DNA of 64,000 nt from Kiritimatiellia bacterium (lineage in GTDB: Bacteria; Verrucomicrobiota; Kiritimatiellia; CAIQIC01; Lenti-01). Numbering within the stretch: the first letter of the stretch is position 1; every line of letters starts with the position of its first letter. The translations under genes were made by a program, and so were the position numbers. Of the stretch, positions 1 to 10,603 are shown piece by piece. The notes under the pieces were generated by a model, which was not told the DNA's origin, ran no database searches, and saw only the letters and a list, made by a program, of their open reading frames with translations. The stretch is taken from positions 1-64,000 of the forward strand of contig JAFTAH010000138.1 in assembly GCA_017458625.1 (NCBI GenBank), read 5' to 3'.

Positions 1-122
1 AAAACTTGTTCAAACGACGGCATGGTGTTTCCCGACGAGGCGCCGGATTGAAGGCGCAGTTTCCTGCGTCGAAATCCGGCAACGACGTGGGGGAACATCA
101 GGGCAAGTTTGGACAAGGAATT
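1..122. repeat. Large imperfect fold-back repeat at window edge
   Basis: Two arms of about 50 nt face each other around a short loop (about 52-72) that itself contains GCGCAG/CTGCGTC. The left arm reads CTTGTTCAAAC ... GCCGGATT. The reverse complement of the right arm reads CTTGTCCAAAC ... GCCGGATT, with TGTTTCCC/TGTTCCCC aligned between them. The element touches base 1, so its outer end may lie outside the window. It looks like a palindromic mobile or REP-type element; no gene is associated with it here. Confidence 0.6.
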
Positions 123-862
123 TTGAATTCAGGACACTAGGCCCCCCGCATGGACCGTCGCCCCAACTCGAATAATGCGTCCCCGCCGCCACAGACGAAC
201 GGGGACGCATGCCCCACTTTCCCTTGGCGTGGACGCGAACGAACCCAACTCGAGAATCATCCCTCGCTTTGCGGCACCCTCCGTCTCCCTCCCGATTCCC
301 CGCTGACCGACGACCTCCTCCGCTCCCGTGCCGCCCTTCCCCGCTCCTGGCGCGTGGTCCGCGAGGCCAATCCCCCCTGACTCGCCGTCGTTGGATTATC
401 GACATCCGGCGTCCGTCGTCCTCGCCCTCCACGTAGCGGGAGGGATACAATGCATTGCGTCCGCCCGGTGTGGCAACGGCGTCCCCGCCGTTTGCCCCGC
501 CCGCCTCCTATCGCCGCAACGGCGAGACGCCGTTGCCACATCAACTGCCGCTTTCCTCTCGCCCAAAAAGCCACTTCGACGATGCCGACGAAATCGACGA
601 AATCGAATGTTGTCGATGGCAGTCGATTCAACTTTTCAACCTTCCCCTCTGTGCTTTCCTGGGGGGGGGACCGCCCCTGCGGGTTCCCGGGGTCCGGCAC
701 GCCCTCCCCCCGGACGGACCAAACAGACAGCGGGGGCGCGTCCGCATGCGAGTCGGAAGCCGGGGGAGCGAAAACGTTGGCCCAAGCCGGAAAAAGGGCT
801 GTCCATCGGGGGGCGAGTGTGAGAGAATTGGCAGGTCAACTTCCACCCTCGCCGACACGCCC
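123..862. other. Gene-free stretch with small hairpins
   Basis: No open frame here has a credible start, composition or recognisable protein. The stretch holds a GCGTCCCC/GGGGACGC hairpin near 177-208, a partial repeat of CCCAACTCGA at about 161 and 245, and the GGCAACGGC palindrome pair at 469-540. It leads into the signal peptide of the gene starting at 863. Confidence 0.6.
469..540. repeat. GGCAACGGC palindromic repeat pair
   Basis: TGTGGCAACGGCGTC at 469-483 faces its near-complement at 516-540 across a pyrimidine-rich spacer. The right arm is itself a perfect 9-bp hairpin, GCAACGGCG-aga-CGCCGTTGC (516-536). The same palindrome recurs at 49268-49290, so this is a dispersed REP-like family. 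Confidence 0.65.
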
Positions 863-3307
863 ATGAACACACGTTTTCTCAAGTCTTCCGCATTTGCCGC
901 GTCCCTGGTCTCGCTGTTGGTCGCAGGGACAGCCCTCCTGACCATGGCCCCGACGGTGGCCGGCGCGCTGGCAAGCAGCCGTCCCGCGGACAAGACTTCG
1001 CGGACGGCGGCGCGGGCCGGCGGCGGCACGGGCCGGGCCGGGCCGGCGCGCTGGAACAAGCTGGAGAACTGCACGCTGGCGGGCGGCTACATGGACGGCG
1101 ACAGCTTCCACGTGCTCTCGGGCGGGCGCGACATCGTCATCCGCCTCTACTTCGTGGACACGCCGGAAACCGACGACACGCATCCGGAGCGCAATCACGA
1201 CCAGGCCGACTACTTCCACATCCCGATCACGCAAGTGATTCCCGTCGGCAAGCAGGGCAAGAAGTTCACGGAGAAGATGCTGCGCGGCGAGAAGTTCACG
1301 GTCTGGACCCGCTGGGAGGACGCGATGGGGTCGGGCCAGAAACGCTACTTCGGCATCGTGGAGGTCAACGGCCGCTCCCTCGCCGAGCTCCTGGTGGAGC
1401 AGGGTCTGGCGCGCGTCTACGGCGCCTCCTGCGTGCTGCCGGACGGCACCAGCGTGGACCAGGAGTTCAAGCGCCTCCGCCAGAAGGAGAACCGCGCCCG
1501 CGCCAAGAAGCTCGGCGGCTGGGGCCGGGACGTCAAGCGCGGCAAGGCCTCCTCCGGCGGCGACGGCATGTTCGCGGCGGGCCTGGAGGACCTGGAGAAC
1601 GAGGACGGCGAGTTCGTGCCGGCCTGGATGGACGAGGAGCTGGCGGACCTCAAGCCCTACTCCGACAAGTGGCTGAACGTGCCCATCGTGGCCTTCCTGC
1701 GCGCGGAGACGTTCATCAACACCGAGCAGTTCGAGGACGCGGAAATCGAGATGCGCAAGCTGCTCAAGCGCTTCCCGGACCATCCGCAGAAGGCGCGCAT
1801 CGAGTTCTACCTGGCCCTCTCATGCGCCATGCAGGAGCGCTTCCCCGAGGCGATCCGCCGCTTCAAGACCTGGCTCTCGGCGCACCCGAAGGACGACCCG
1901 CTGGCCCCGGACGTCCAGTACTGGCTCCCCATCTCGATGTACTACGGCGGCCAGTACGAGGAGGCCCTGCCGCTGTTCCGCGACTACGCCAAGAACAACC
2001 CGATGACCCCCTACGCGCCCGAGGCCGAGTACCGCGCCGCCTGCTGCCTCTACGCCCTCGAGGACTACGAGGGCTGCACCCAGGCCACCGAGGCGTGGCT
2101 CGCCGCGCATCCCGACCACTACTTCAAGTTCGAGGCCTCCATCATGCTCGGCGACGCCTATGGCACCCTCGCCGACTTCCCCGCCGCCAAGACCGCCTAC
2201 CGCCGCGCGATGGTCCCCGCCGCCGGCCCGTTCTACTACATCGCCCTCACCCAGGCCTCCCGCCTCCACAAGGCCCTCGCCGAGCCCGAGGAATACCAGG
2301 AGATGGCCCGCGAGTACGAGCAGTACATCCGCGACATGCCCAACGACTCCAACATCGTCGACGCCGGCTACAACGCGGGCTGGGCCTTCCGCCAGCTCAA
2401 GCACCCCGAGCGCGCCGTCGCCCTCTACTGGCGCATGATCGAGCTTTTCGGCAACACGCCCGCCTGGGAGGGCTTCGACCTCATCCTGGCCGACCTCGCC
2501 AAGCTCTACCCCCGCGACGACCCCAACGCCTATTCCCGCGAGCTCAACCAGCGCTACACCAAGGCCCTCGCCGCCGGCCGCACCACCCTCGCCAGCCGCC
2601 TCGCCGCCGAGATCGTCAAGCGCGCCACCAACACCGCCGACTTCCAGAAGGGCCTCGCCTCCTTCGCCAGCCACTTCCCCGCCGACGCCCTCGGCCCCGA
2701 GACCCTCGTCTGGCTCGGCCGCTCCTGGATCGAGAACGGCATGCCCGACGCCGGCACCGAATACCTCCGGCAGCTCCTCGCCGCCTACCCCGACACCCGG
2801 CCCGTCCCCGAGGCCCAGATGCTCCTCTCCCAGCAGGCCCTCGAGCGCCGCCAGTACGACGAGGCCTTCTCCATGGCCGACGCCGTGGTCCAGAACGCCG
2901 CCGAGCTCGACATCTACGTCGAGGCCACCTTCTGCCGCGCCGAGGCCCTGCGCGGACTCGGCCACCACGGCGAGGCCATCAGCGACTACAACGAGATCCT
3001 CGCCAACCGTTCCGCCCCCCGCCGCCTCAAGCCCGAGGCCCTCCTCGGCATCGCCTCCTGCCTCGAGGCCCAGAACGAGTTCGCCCAGGCCATCGCCTAC
3101 TACCAGCGCATCTACGTCCTCTACCGCGCCTACAAGCCCCAGGTCCGCCTCGCCTACCTCCGCTCCGGCATCGACTTCGAGCGCCTCGGCAAGACCCAGG
3201 ACGCCATCAACACCTACCAGGAGTTCCTCGGCGACCACGACCTCGCCGCCGGCTCCGCCGAGTCCGCCACCGCCACCCAGCGCCTCGCCGCCCTCCGCGG
3301 CTCCTGA
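863..3307 (+). CDS. Secreted thermonuclease-domain protein with TPR repeats
   Basis: An 814-aa protein. Residues 1-35 are a signal peptide (hydrophobic core SLLVAGTALL). Residues 65-220 form a staphylococcal-nuclease (SNase) domain with the family's catalytic set in place: DGD at 78-80, R94, D99-T100 and E102 in RLYFVDTPE, and R161 at the position of SNase R87. The remainder (about 250-814) is a solenoid of tetratricopeptide-like helical repeats. The expected activity is Ca-dependent phosphodiester cleavage outside the cytoplasm; the TPR part probably binds a partner. I chose the ATG at 863 because the frame upstream lacks coding character and the signal peptide begins there. A shorter SNase paralogue is at 41264. 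It precedes another secreted TPR gene by 110 nt, so co-transcription is possible. Substrate and partner are unknown. Confidence 0.85.
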   Translation: MNTRFLKSSAFAASLVSLLVAGTALLTMAPTVAGALASSRPADKTSRTAARAGGGTGRAGPARWNKLENCTLAGGYMDGDSFHVLSGGRDIVIRLYFVDTPETDDTHPERNHDQADYFHIPITQVIPVGKQGKKFTEKMLRGEKFTVWTRWEDAMGSGQKRYFGIVEVNGRSLAELLVEQGLARVYGASCVLPDGTSVDQEFKRLRQKENRARAKKLGGWGRDVKRGKASSGGDGMFAAGLEDLENEDGEFVPAWMDEELADLKPYSDKWLNVPIVAFLRAETFINTEQFEDAEIEMRKLLKRFPDHPQKARIEFYLALSCAMQERFPEAIRRFKTWLSAHPKDDPLAPDVQYWLPISMYYGGQYEEALPLFRDYAKNNPMTPYAPEAEYRAACCLYALEDYEGCTQATEAWLAAHPDHYFKFEASIMLGDAYGTLADFPAAKTAYRRAMVPAAGPFYYIALTQASRLHKALAEPEEYQEMAREYEQYIRDMPNDSNIVDAGYNAGWAFRQLKHPERAVALYWRMIELFGNTPAWEGFDLILADLAKLYPRDDPNAYSRELNQRYTKALAAGRTTLASRLAAEIVKRATNTADFQKGLASFASHFPADALGPETLVWLGRSWIENGMPDAGTEYLRQLLAAYPDTRPVPEAQMLLSQQALERRQYDEAFSMADAVVQNAAELDIYVEATFCRAEALRGLGHHGEAISDYNEILANRSAPRRLKPEALLGIASCLEAQNEFAQAIAYYQRIYVLYRAYKPQVRLAYLRSGIDFERLGKTQDAINTYQEFLGDHDLAAGSAESATATQRLAALRGS

Positions 3308-3310
3308 AAA

Positions 3311-3398
3311 CCCGTTTCCATTGCATGGAAAACCCCCGGAAACATGGTTCCATTGTCTGGAAAAACCCCCGAAACATGCTTCCATTGTCTGGAAAAGT
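3311..3398 (+). repeat. Tandem ~33-bp GGAAACATG/TTCCATT repeats
   Basis: Three contiguous units (3311-3332 partial, 3333-3365, 3366-3398) follow the pattern CCCCGGAAACATG, then TTCCATTG, then TGGAAAA. Each unit carries the inverted pair TTCCA/TGGAA. The array ends 19 nt before the next ATG, so it lies in that gene's leader. Related arrays are at 4641-4701 (reverse) and 32768-32861. Confidence 0.85.
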
Positions 3399-3417
3399 CC
3401 CCAACCCCCGCCCCGCC

Positions 3418-4491
3418 ATGAAACCGATCCGCCTCCCCGCCTCCGCCGCCGTCCTCGTCCTCGCCGCGCTGCTCGCGCCCGTCGTCGCCGCGCCGCCGGC
3501 CGCCGCGCAGCAGCTCGGCCCCTACGAGGTCCAGACGAAGGGCGCCTCCTTCAACGCCAAGTTCATCAAGCGCGAAAAGGACACCGTGTGGCTCCGCCGC
3601 ATCGCCCCCGACGGCACCATCGGCCCGCAGGTCGGGTACGAGAAGGCCGACATCGAGAACGTCGCCATGCCGCCCCCCGCCTTCTTCTCCAACGTCTACG
3701 CCATGGTCGCCTCGCCCACGCCGCCCCCCGCCTCCTCGCTCATCCGCGCCGACAAGGCCATCGACGCCTTCATCGACACCACCCGCCCCTACCGCGACCT
3801 GCCCGGCATCATCTGCGACGAGGCCATCTTCCTCAAGGGCCAGCTGCTCGACCTCCAGCGCAAGTACGACGACGCCATCGCCACCTACGAGAGCCTCCGC
3901 TCCATGAATCCCCCCTCCCCCTTCGCCACCAACGCCCTCGTCCGCGTCGGCATCGACTACCAGCGCACCACCAACTCCCTCGAGGCCATCTCCTGCCTGT
4001 CCGGCGTGCTGCTGCCCGAGGACGACGAGAACCTCCTCAGCGCCCTCCTCTTCGCGCTGGGCGACGCCTTCGCCGACGTCGGCAACTACGACAACGCCCT
4101 CCAGTCCTACCTCACGCTCGTCGTCTTCTACCCCTACGTCCGCGACAACGAGCCCCGCGCCCTCGCCAAGGTCCTGCCCTGCTACGCGGCCCTCAAGGAG
4201 TGGGAGCCGCTCTACCGCGCCATCCAGGACATCCACGCCACCTACCCCGGCACCCCCGCCGCCGCCGTCGCCGACGCCATCGCCAAGAAGTACGCCAAGG
4301 AGCTCGGCGAGGCCGGCCTCCTCGTCGCCGATGGCGAACGCGTCGTGGAAGACGCCGCCGACGGCCCCCTCAAGGGCACCACCGCCGCCACCGAGGCCCC
4401 CGAGCACACCCAGCTCCCCGGCGCCTCCGCCAGGCCCGACGCCGACATCTCCCCCATCGCCGACACCGTCACCTACCCCGACGAGCTGTAG
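3418..4491 (+). CDS. Secreted TPR protein
   Basis: A 357-aa protein of unassigned function. The N-terminus (1-31) is a signal peptide with a long Ala/Leu/Val core ending in AAPPAAA. Residues 32-90 are a small beta-type segment (YEVQTKGASFNAKFIKREKD). Residues 115-300 are helical repeats of TPR type, for example LLDLQRKYDDAIATYESL and ALGDAFADVGNYDNALQSYL. The C-terminal 50 residues are disordered and Pro/Ala/Glu-rich. It follows the SNase-TPR gene in the same direction, separated by the tandem repeat array. The two are likely part of one envelope-associated unit; an outer-membrane assembly or tol-pal-like scaffold role is possible but not shown. Confidence 0.8.
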   Translation: MKPIRLPASAAVLVLAALLAPVVAAPPAAAQQLGPYEVQTKGASFNAKFIKREKDTVWLRRIAPDGTIGPQVGYEKADIENVAMPPPAFFSNVYAMVASPTPPPASSLIRADKAIDAFIDTTRPYRDLPGIICDEAIFLKGQLLDLQRKYDDAIATYESLRSMNPPSPFATNALVRVGIDYQRTTNSLEAISCLSGVLLPEDDENLLSALLFALGDAFADVGNYDNALQSYLTLVVFYPYVRDNEPRALAKVLPCYAALKEWEPLYRAIQDIHATYPGTPAAAVADAIAKKYAKELGEAGLLVADGERVVEDAADGPLKGTTAATEAPEHTQLPGASARPDADISPIADTVTYPDEL

Positions 4492-4530
4492 CCCCCCCCC
4501 GCCGGCTGTCGGCGGTCCACGGCCGGCCCC

Positions 4531-4562
4531 TCGCGCGTCGCCAGTCGCGCGTCGCCAGTCGC
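4531..4562 (+). repeat. Tandem 14-mer TCGCGCGTCGCCAG
   Basis: Two full copies plus the start of a third. It sits just before a GTGATTTTACGTCAAA motif copy (4602). A related 14-mer array precedes another motif copy at 34355-34447. Confidence 0.7.
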
Positions 4563-4601
4563 AATGCCTGCCCGCACCCCGGACTTGCGCCCGCAATATG
4601 T

Positions 4602-4636
4602 GTGATTTTACGTCAAAACAAGGCTTTTTTGCGCAA
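4602..4636 (+). repeat. Dispersed GTGATTTTACGTCAAA motif, copy 1
   Basis: GTGATTTTACGTCAAAAC is followed by AAGGCTTTTTTGCGCA. It lies 111 nt after one stop codon and 193 nt before the typA start, oriented with both genes. It belongs to a family of about 17 intergenic copies in this window whose function is unknown. Confidence 0.8.
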
Positions 4637-4640
4637 AACG

Positions 4641-4701
4641 TTTTCCCGGCGATGGAAACGTGTTTCGGCACTGTTTCCATGAAATGGAACCTGGTTTCGG
4701 G
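4641..4701 (-). repeat. GGAAACATG/TTCCATT repeats, reverse orientation
   Basis: On the minus strand this reads as two units of the family seen at 3311 and 32768: CCCGAAACCAGGTTCCATTT then TGGAAACAGTGCCGAAACACG. It lies 94 nt before typA and directly abuts a GTGATTTTACGTCAAA motif copy. Confidence 0.75.
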
Positions 4702-4794
4702 CCGACGTCGGCGATGGCTCCGGCCCGTTTTCCGCCCCGTACGGCGTTTTTTCCTTTCCCCGTGTCCGTCTTTGGTGTAGAAACCGCGCCCGCC

Positions 4795-6639
<1,845 letters not shown>

Positions 6640-6675
6640 GAAGCCAGCAACGCCGGGATTTCCTCGGCAATTCCC

Positions 6676-6700
6676 GTAGCGGGCGGCCATCGCGCCGCCC
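6676..6700 (+). repeat. GTAGCG hairpin with conserved C(G/A)TCGC loop
   Basis: GGGCGGC-CATCGC-GCCGCCC follows GTAGC between two converging genes and is trailed by CCTTTC, so it may act as a terminator. The same arrangement with a CGTCGC loop and a different stem occurs at 10465, 18274, 18309, 19331, 22151 and 58804; most of those have imperfect stems. Confidence 0.55.
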
Positions 6701-6706
6701 CTTTCG

Positions 6707-8977
6707 CTATTGCCAGAACAGCTTGCTCGACGGCGTGGAGGCGGGCGCGTTGGTGGGGGGCGGCGGCGGCGGCAGCTGCTCGTCGAGGATGGACTGCAGG
6801 ACCAGCGCGTCGGGATCCTCCGGGACGGCCGAAAGATACTGCCGGAGCGGCTTCGCGGCCCGGCGGTACTGGCGGAGCCGGATGAGCGCGTCGGCCAGCT
6901 TGTAGAGCCGCTTGAAGCGATACGGGGCGATGCGCTCGGCGTGCGCGATGGCGTCGTTGGACTCGTCCCACTCGCCCGTCAGGCAGTAGAGGCTCGCCAG
7001 CTCCTCCCAGAGCAGCGGATTGTCCGGGGTCTGCTCAATGGCGGTGCGAAGCGCGGCGACGGCCTCGGCCGGCTGGTCGGTGCGGTAGAGGGCCTGGGAG
7101 AGCAGGATGGAGGCATCGGAGTTGGACGGATCGCGCCCCAGCGCGTAGCGGAGCCAGGGCTGGGCCGGCTCGGGATGTTCAGCCTCGAGCAGGTAGCTGG
7201 CGACGCGGGTGGCGTAGAGCACGTCGAAATAGCCGTCGTGCCCGTCCGGGGCGTGCAGGATAGGCAACACCTCGTCGAAGGGATGCCCCTGGGCGGACAG
7301 GATGAAGCAGAGCAGCGCGCGAACGTCGTAGCGGTGGGGCGCCAGGGACAGCGCGGACCGGGCGGCGGTCTCGGCGCGGGCAGCATCGCCGGCGCGCAAG
7401 AGGTAGTAGGCCGCACGGGCGGAAAAGGCGAGATCCCCGGGCCGGGCCTCCTGGCGGCGCGCGAAGATGGCATGGGTCTGACGCAGCGAAATGGCGTCGA
7501 CGCGCGCCTGGGCGGCATCGCGCAGACCTCTCAGATACGCCAGCGTGTTGGTGTGGGTGGTCTGCCGCAGGAACGGCTGCGACACCTGCTGGTGGAGCAG
7601 CGTGTCCGCCACGGAGCACTCGCCCCACGGATTCTGGAGCAGGAAGCTCGCCAGCTCGACGGCAGGCGGCAGGGCGGCATCCGGAGCCGGCAGGAGCGGC
7701 GCGAAGGCGGACGCGCCCTGGAGCGTCTCCAGCAGCCCCCGGGCCAGCGCGTAGGTGGCAGCGAAGGAGAAATGGACGTGGTCCAGGAAGAGGTCGTGGC
7801 CGGGAATCCCGTTGGTGGACAGCGTGGCAAACAGCTGGTCGGCGTCGAAGAGCGGCAGGCCGCGCTCTGCGGCCGCATCCCGGATGACCTGGTTGAGGTG
7901 CGAGGTCGCCCGCAACGGCAGGGCGTCTGCATCCGCCGCCCGGCGGAACAGCGCGTCCGCATCCGCCACGCGCCCCAGCGCCAGCGCAACGGTCGCGGCC
8001 CGGAAGAGGCCCTCGGCATGGCGCGGATTCAGCACCAGCAGCTCGTCATAACGGGCGGCGGCGGCTTCCAGGTCGTTGGTCTGCGCGGCCTTGATCGCGG
8101 CCCGGAAGAGCTCGCGCACCTCCTGCGCCTTGGTCTCGTCCGCCAGATATGCGGTGGCGAACGGCGAGCAGTCGCGCAGGTTCACGGGCATGGTGACGGG
8201 CACGACGACCGGGGCGGCCCCGCAGGCCAGATCGAGCGTCGCGGCATAGTTGGCCACGAACGAACGGCGCACGGACTCGCGGCGCGGGTCGTCGAGCTGG
8301 AAGCGGTCGCGCAAGGTGAGCGGCTCGGCGGACTTCCAGGCGTCGCGGTCGGCCAGGCGCGGCAAAAAGCGGTTCCGGAGGTCGGCGTAGAGCAGATGGA
8401 GGCTGGAGCGAGAAAGCAACGTCCAGATACGCGCAAGCCGAGCCGAGGTGTGCAGCCGTCCGGAAGGGGACGCCGGCCCGAAAGGCCCCGAGATCTCGTT
8501 GTTGCCATACATCAGGATCACCGCGTCCGGCTGCAGGCGGAAGAGGTCGCGGGCCGACTCGCGCAACGTGTGGGAATTGCCTTCGGCCAGGCCCAGGGGA
8601 ATCACCTCGACCTGCGCTTCCGGCGCCCGAACCTGGAGCAGCGCCTCCAGCACACGGGCCAGGCCAAAGGACGGATCGGGCAGCCCCAGCCCCGCGTCAT
8701 CGGCCAGCAGCACCACCCGGATGGAACCCGGCTGGCGGTGCTCGGCGGCGATGACGGGCAGCGGCGGCGTGGCCGTGCGCGGCGCCGCGAAACGGTAGGC
8801 GAAGAACGGATTGTCCACCAGCATCGGCGTGCCATCGGCGGCCGTCGATTCGACAAGATGCCGGGAGGAGTAGTGCGGCGCGACAATCCGCGCCACCAGT
8901 TCCGCCACGCCCAGAAGCAACAGGAGGACCAGCAGGACGATTCCGAGACGGCGAAGGAGTCGAAGCAAAGTGGACAT
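6707..8977 (-). CDS. Membrane-anchored SGNH-hydrolase-like protein with TPR domain
   Basis: A 756-aa protein from the ATG at 8977 (a TTG two codons upstream is an alternative). An N-terminal membrane anchor (LGIVLLVLLLLLGVAELV) precedes an SGNH/GDSL-type fold at about 50-430 interrupted by a short TPR insert. The GNNE block III (ILMYGNNE) and the D-x-x-H block V (DHVHFS) are visible. The block I serine is not: where relatives have a G-x-S near the first strand, this protein reads LLADDAGLG. Residues 480-745 are further TPR repeats. It may therefore bind rather than cleave acyl or glycan groups. It lies 41 nt after the lipoprotein gene at 9019-10212, almost certainly in one operon. Confidence 0.75.
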   Translation of the reverse strand: MSTLLRLLRRLGIVLLVLLLLLGVAELVARIVAPHYSSRHLVESTAADGTPMLVDNPFFAYRFAAPRTATPPLPVIAAEHRQPGSIRVVLLADDAGLGLPDPSFGLARVLEALLQVRAPEAQVEVIPLGLAEGNSHTLRESARDLFRLQPDAVILMYGNNEISGPFGPASPSGRLHTSARLARIWTLLSRSSLHLLYADLRNRFLPRLADRDAWKSAEPLTLRDRFQLDDPRRESVRRSFVANYAATLDLACGAAPVVVPVTMPVNLRDCSPFATAYLADETKAQEVRELFRAAIKAAQTNDLEAAAARYDELLVLNPRHAEGLFRAATVALALGRVADADALFRRAADADALPLRATSHLNQVIRDAAAERGLPLFDADQLFATLSTNGIPGHDLFLDHVHFSFAATYALARGLLETLQGASAFAPLLPAPDAALPPAVELASFLLQNPWGECSVADTLLHQQVSQPFLRQTTHTNTLAYLRGLRDAAQARVDAISLRQTHAIFARRQEARPGDLAFSARAAYYLLRAGDAARAETAARSALSLAPHRYDVRALLCFILSAQGHPFDEVLPILHAPDGHDGYFDVLYATRVASYLLEAEHPEPAQPWLRYALGRDPSNSDASILLSQALYRTDQPAEAVAALRTAIEQTPDNPLLWEELASLYCLTGEWDESNDAIAHAERIAPYRFKRLYKLADALIRLRQYRRAAKPLRQYLSAVPEDPDALVLQSILDEQLPPPPPPTNAPASTPSSKLFWQ

Positions 8978-9018
8978 AGGCAAACCGTGGGGCTAGGAGA
9001 CGGGAATTGGGCGGCGGT

Positions 9019-10212
9019 TCATGGCGTGATTCCCCGGTAGTGAAGCGGAGCGGACTCGCCCTCGGCCTCGGCGGCGGCTTTCGCGGCCTGCTCGGCAGCG
9101 GCGGCGTCGAACGAGTTGTCCTCCAGCCACAACGTGGACTGCTTGAAGTCGAGCACGACCGTGTATTCCCGCCAGAGCCGCCAGCCGATGCGCGGCGGAG
9201 CTTCCGGAGGCAGGCCCAGCGACTCGTGCGTGACGACCGGCACCTCGTCCAGGACGTAGCCACCCAGGTCCAGCATCGCCGTTCCGCGCTCGGCCGCCCC
9301 GGCCAGTTCAGGCACCCCAGCCGGCACCGACAACGCAAAATCGCCGGCCAGGTCAATCCAGCAGTTCTGCATGCTCCCGTCGATCCGGGCAACGACGGAC
9401 GGCCGCTCCCGCACCATCGTCATCGGCAGATGGAGGACCTCCTGCGACCCCGAACGGTAGGTCTGCGATGTCGCCAGAATCGCCGTCCGCTCCGGAAAGC
9501 TGATCCGGATGAACGAAAAGGCCTGCATCAGGGAGGCCCCCATCACGGCGGTGATGCGCTTGCGGGCGCCTTCCATCGCCCGCCGGACGAGCCAGGAACG
9601 TTCCGGCGCCGGGGCCGCCTCAGGACGCGCCAACGGCCCCAGCAGACCATACGCAGGCGGCACGTAGTAGACGGGCGACTCGACGTGCAACGTCTCGAAC
9701 ACCACCTTGTTGGCCACCCCCGCATAGCCCGGAATGTCCGAGACCACATGGTCCGGATACTCGCCGATGGGCTCGCCGTCCGGATCCTCCTTGAACGGCC
9801 GATAGTCCTGGTCGGGCGCGCTCTCGTAGCGGCACCAGTTCTGCCGCGCGGTCGGATCCAGCAGCAGCCCGTATTCCTCCATGCGGGCCGACTCCGCTCG
9901 CACGATAGGCAACGAGGACTTCCCCGGGCCGAAAAACCGGACTAGCGCGCTCTTGCCGTACCAGGGACGGTTCGCGTTCTGGAACACCGGCTTGCCCGTC
10001 GTCCCGCGATAGACCGTGATGTTGGCCACGCGGGCGTCGCGGCCGCTCTCGATGAAGGCGTCGACCTCCGCCTGGGGGGCCGGCTCCGGCGCCAGGGGCA
10101 GCCGATCGACCCCGAAGCGCAGACAGCCCGCCCCCAGCAGGGGCAACAAGGCCAGCGTCAACGTCGCAGCGCCAATGGCGGAAACAGGTTGTCGCAGAGG
10201 AAACAAGCTCAT
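9019..10212 (-). CDS. Lipoprotein, possible degenerate aspartyl-protease fold
   Basis: A 397-aa protein whose N-terminus is a lipoprotein signal (LALLPLLGAGC, Cys as acylation site). The start at 10212 follows from that signal; the longer upstream frame is low-complexity. The last 130 residues read like a retropepsin-type module: VVARIDGSMQNCWIDLAG takes the place of the usual strand-turn carrying DTG, and IGWRLWREYTVVLDF resembles the second-lobe 'GxxFLrxf' strand. The catalytic D-T/S-G is absent (IDLAGD), so activity is unlikely. This family assignment is inference. It is transcribed divergently from the metallopeptidase at 10604 and sits upstream of the SGNH-TPR gene. Confidence 0.6.
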   Translation of the reverse strand: MSLFPLRQPVSAIGAATLTLALLPLLGAGCLRFGVDRLPLAPEPAPQAEVDAFIESGRDARVANITVYRGTTGKPVFQNANRPWYGKSALVRFFGPGKSSLPIVRAESARMEEYGLLLDPTARQNWCRYESAPDQDYRPFKEDPDGEPIGEYPDHVVSDIPGYAGVANKVVFETLHVESPVYYVPPAYGLLGPLARPEAAPAPERSWLVRRAMEGARKRITAVMGASLMQAFSFIRISFPERTAILATSQTYRSGSQEVLHLPMTMVRERPSVVARIDGSMQNCWIDLAGDFALSVPAGVPELAGAAERGTAMLDLGGYVLDEVPVVTHESLGLPPEAPPRIGWRLWREYTVVLDFKQSTLWLEDNSFDAAAAEQAAKAAAEAEGESAPLHYRGITP

Positions 10213-10603
10213 GGTGGTTGCAGTATGCGCCCCCGACGCCCCCGACGCAAACCGAATCCGCCTCCCCCTCCGCCGTTCGACCGTCGACTGTCGGCCGTCG
10301 TTCCTCTCCCCTCCCCTCCCTTGCCTCTGGCCGTCCCGTTCCCCCTTTGCCTCCCCCTTCTGCCTCCCCCTTTGTCCTCCGCCCCCCTTCCTCCGCACCC
10401 CCCAAAAGCGTGTGATTCTACGTAAAATATTGGCTTTTTTACCCATTTCACCTCTCAGGCCACAGGGCCGTCGCGCCTCGCCTCCCCTCCCCTTTTTCGC
10501 CCCCCTCCATCCCCGGATTTCGTGCGCGACAAGCCCCCGCCGCTGCGCTATGATGCTTCCCGTCACGGCGGCATCCCCCGCCACACAGGAAGCGAGGCGC
10601 AAG
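10213..10603. other. Divergent intergenic region
   Basis: A pyrimidine-rich 391-bp spacer between divergent genes. It contains one GTGATTCTACGTAAAA motif copy (10412) and a GGGCCGTCGCGCC element (10465-10480). No protein-coding frame with credible features was seen. Confidence 0.6.
10412..10448 (+). repeat. Dispersed GTGATTTTACGTCAAA motif, copy 2
   Basis: GTGATTCTACGTAAAA is followed by TATTGGCTTTTTTACCCA. The centre here, TACGTA, is a perfect palindrome. It lies 192 nt before the ATG at 10604, oriented toward that gene, and in front of a divergent minus-strand gene. Confidence 0.8.

Noticed and set aside
455-862. N-terminal extension of the SNase-TPR gene in the same frame
   Set aside because: The extension lacks coding character, and a clean signal peptide begins at the ATG at 863.
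3311-3398. Possible CRISPR array in the GGAAACATG repeats
   Set aside because: Units are contiguous and of variable length, with no unique spacers and no cas genes. The GTGATTTTACGTCAAA motif copies are dispersed over 54 kb, not arrayed.
4602-4636. Reading the dispersed motif as a sigma-70 promoter (TTGACG on the reverse strand)
   Set aside because: No conserved -10 element lies 16-18 nt away in any copy, and copies occur at convergent junctions where no gene would be served.
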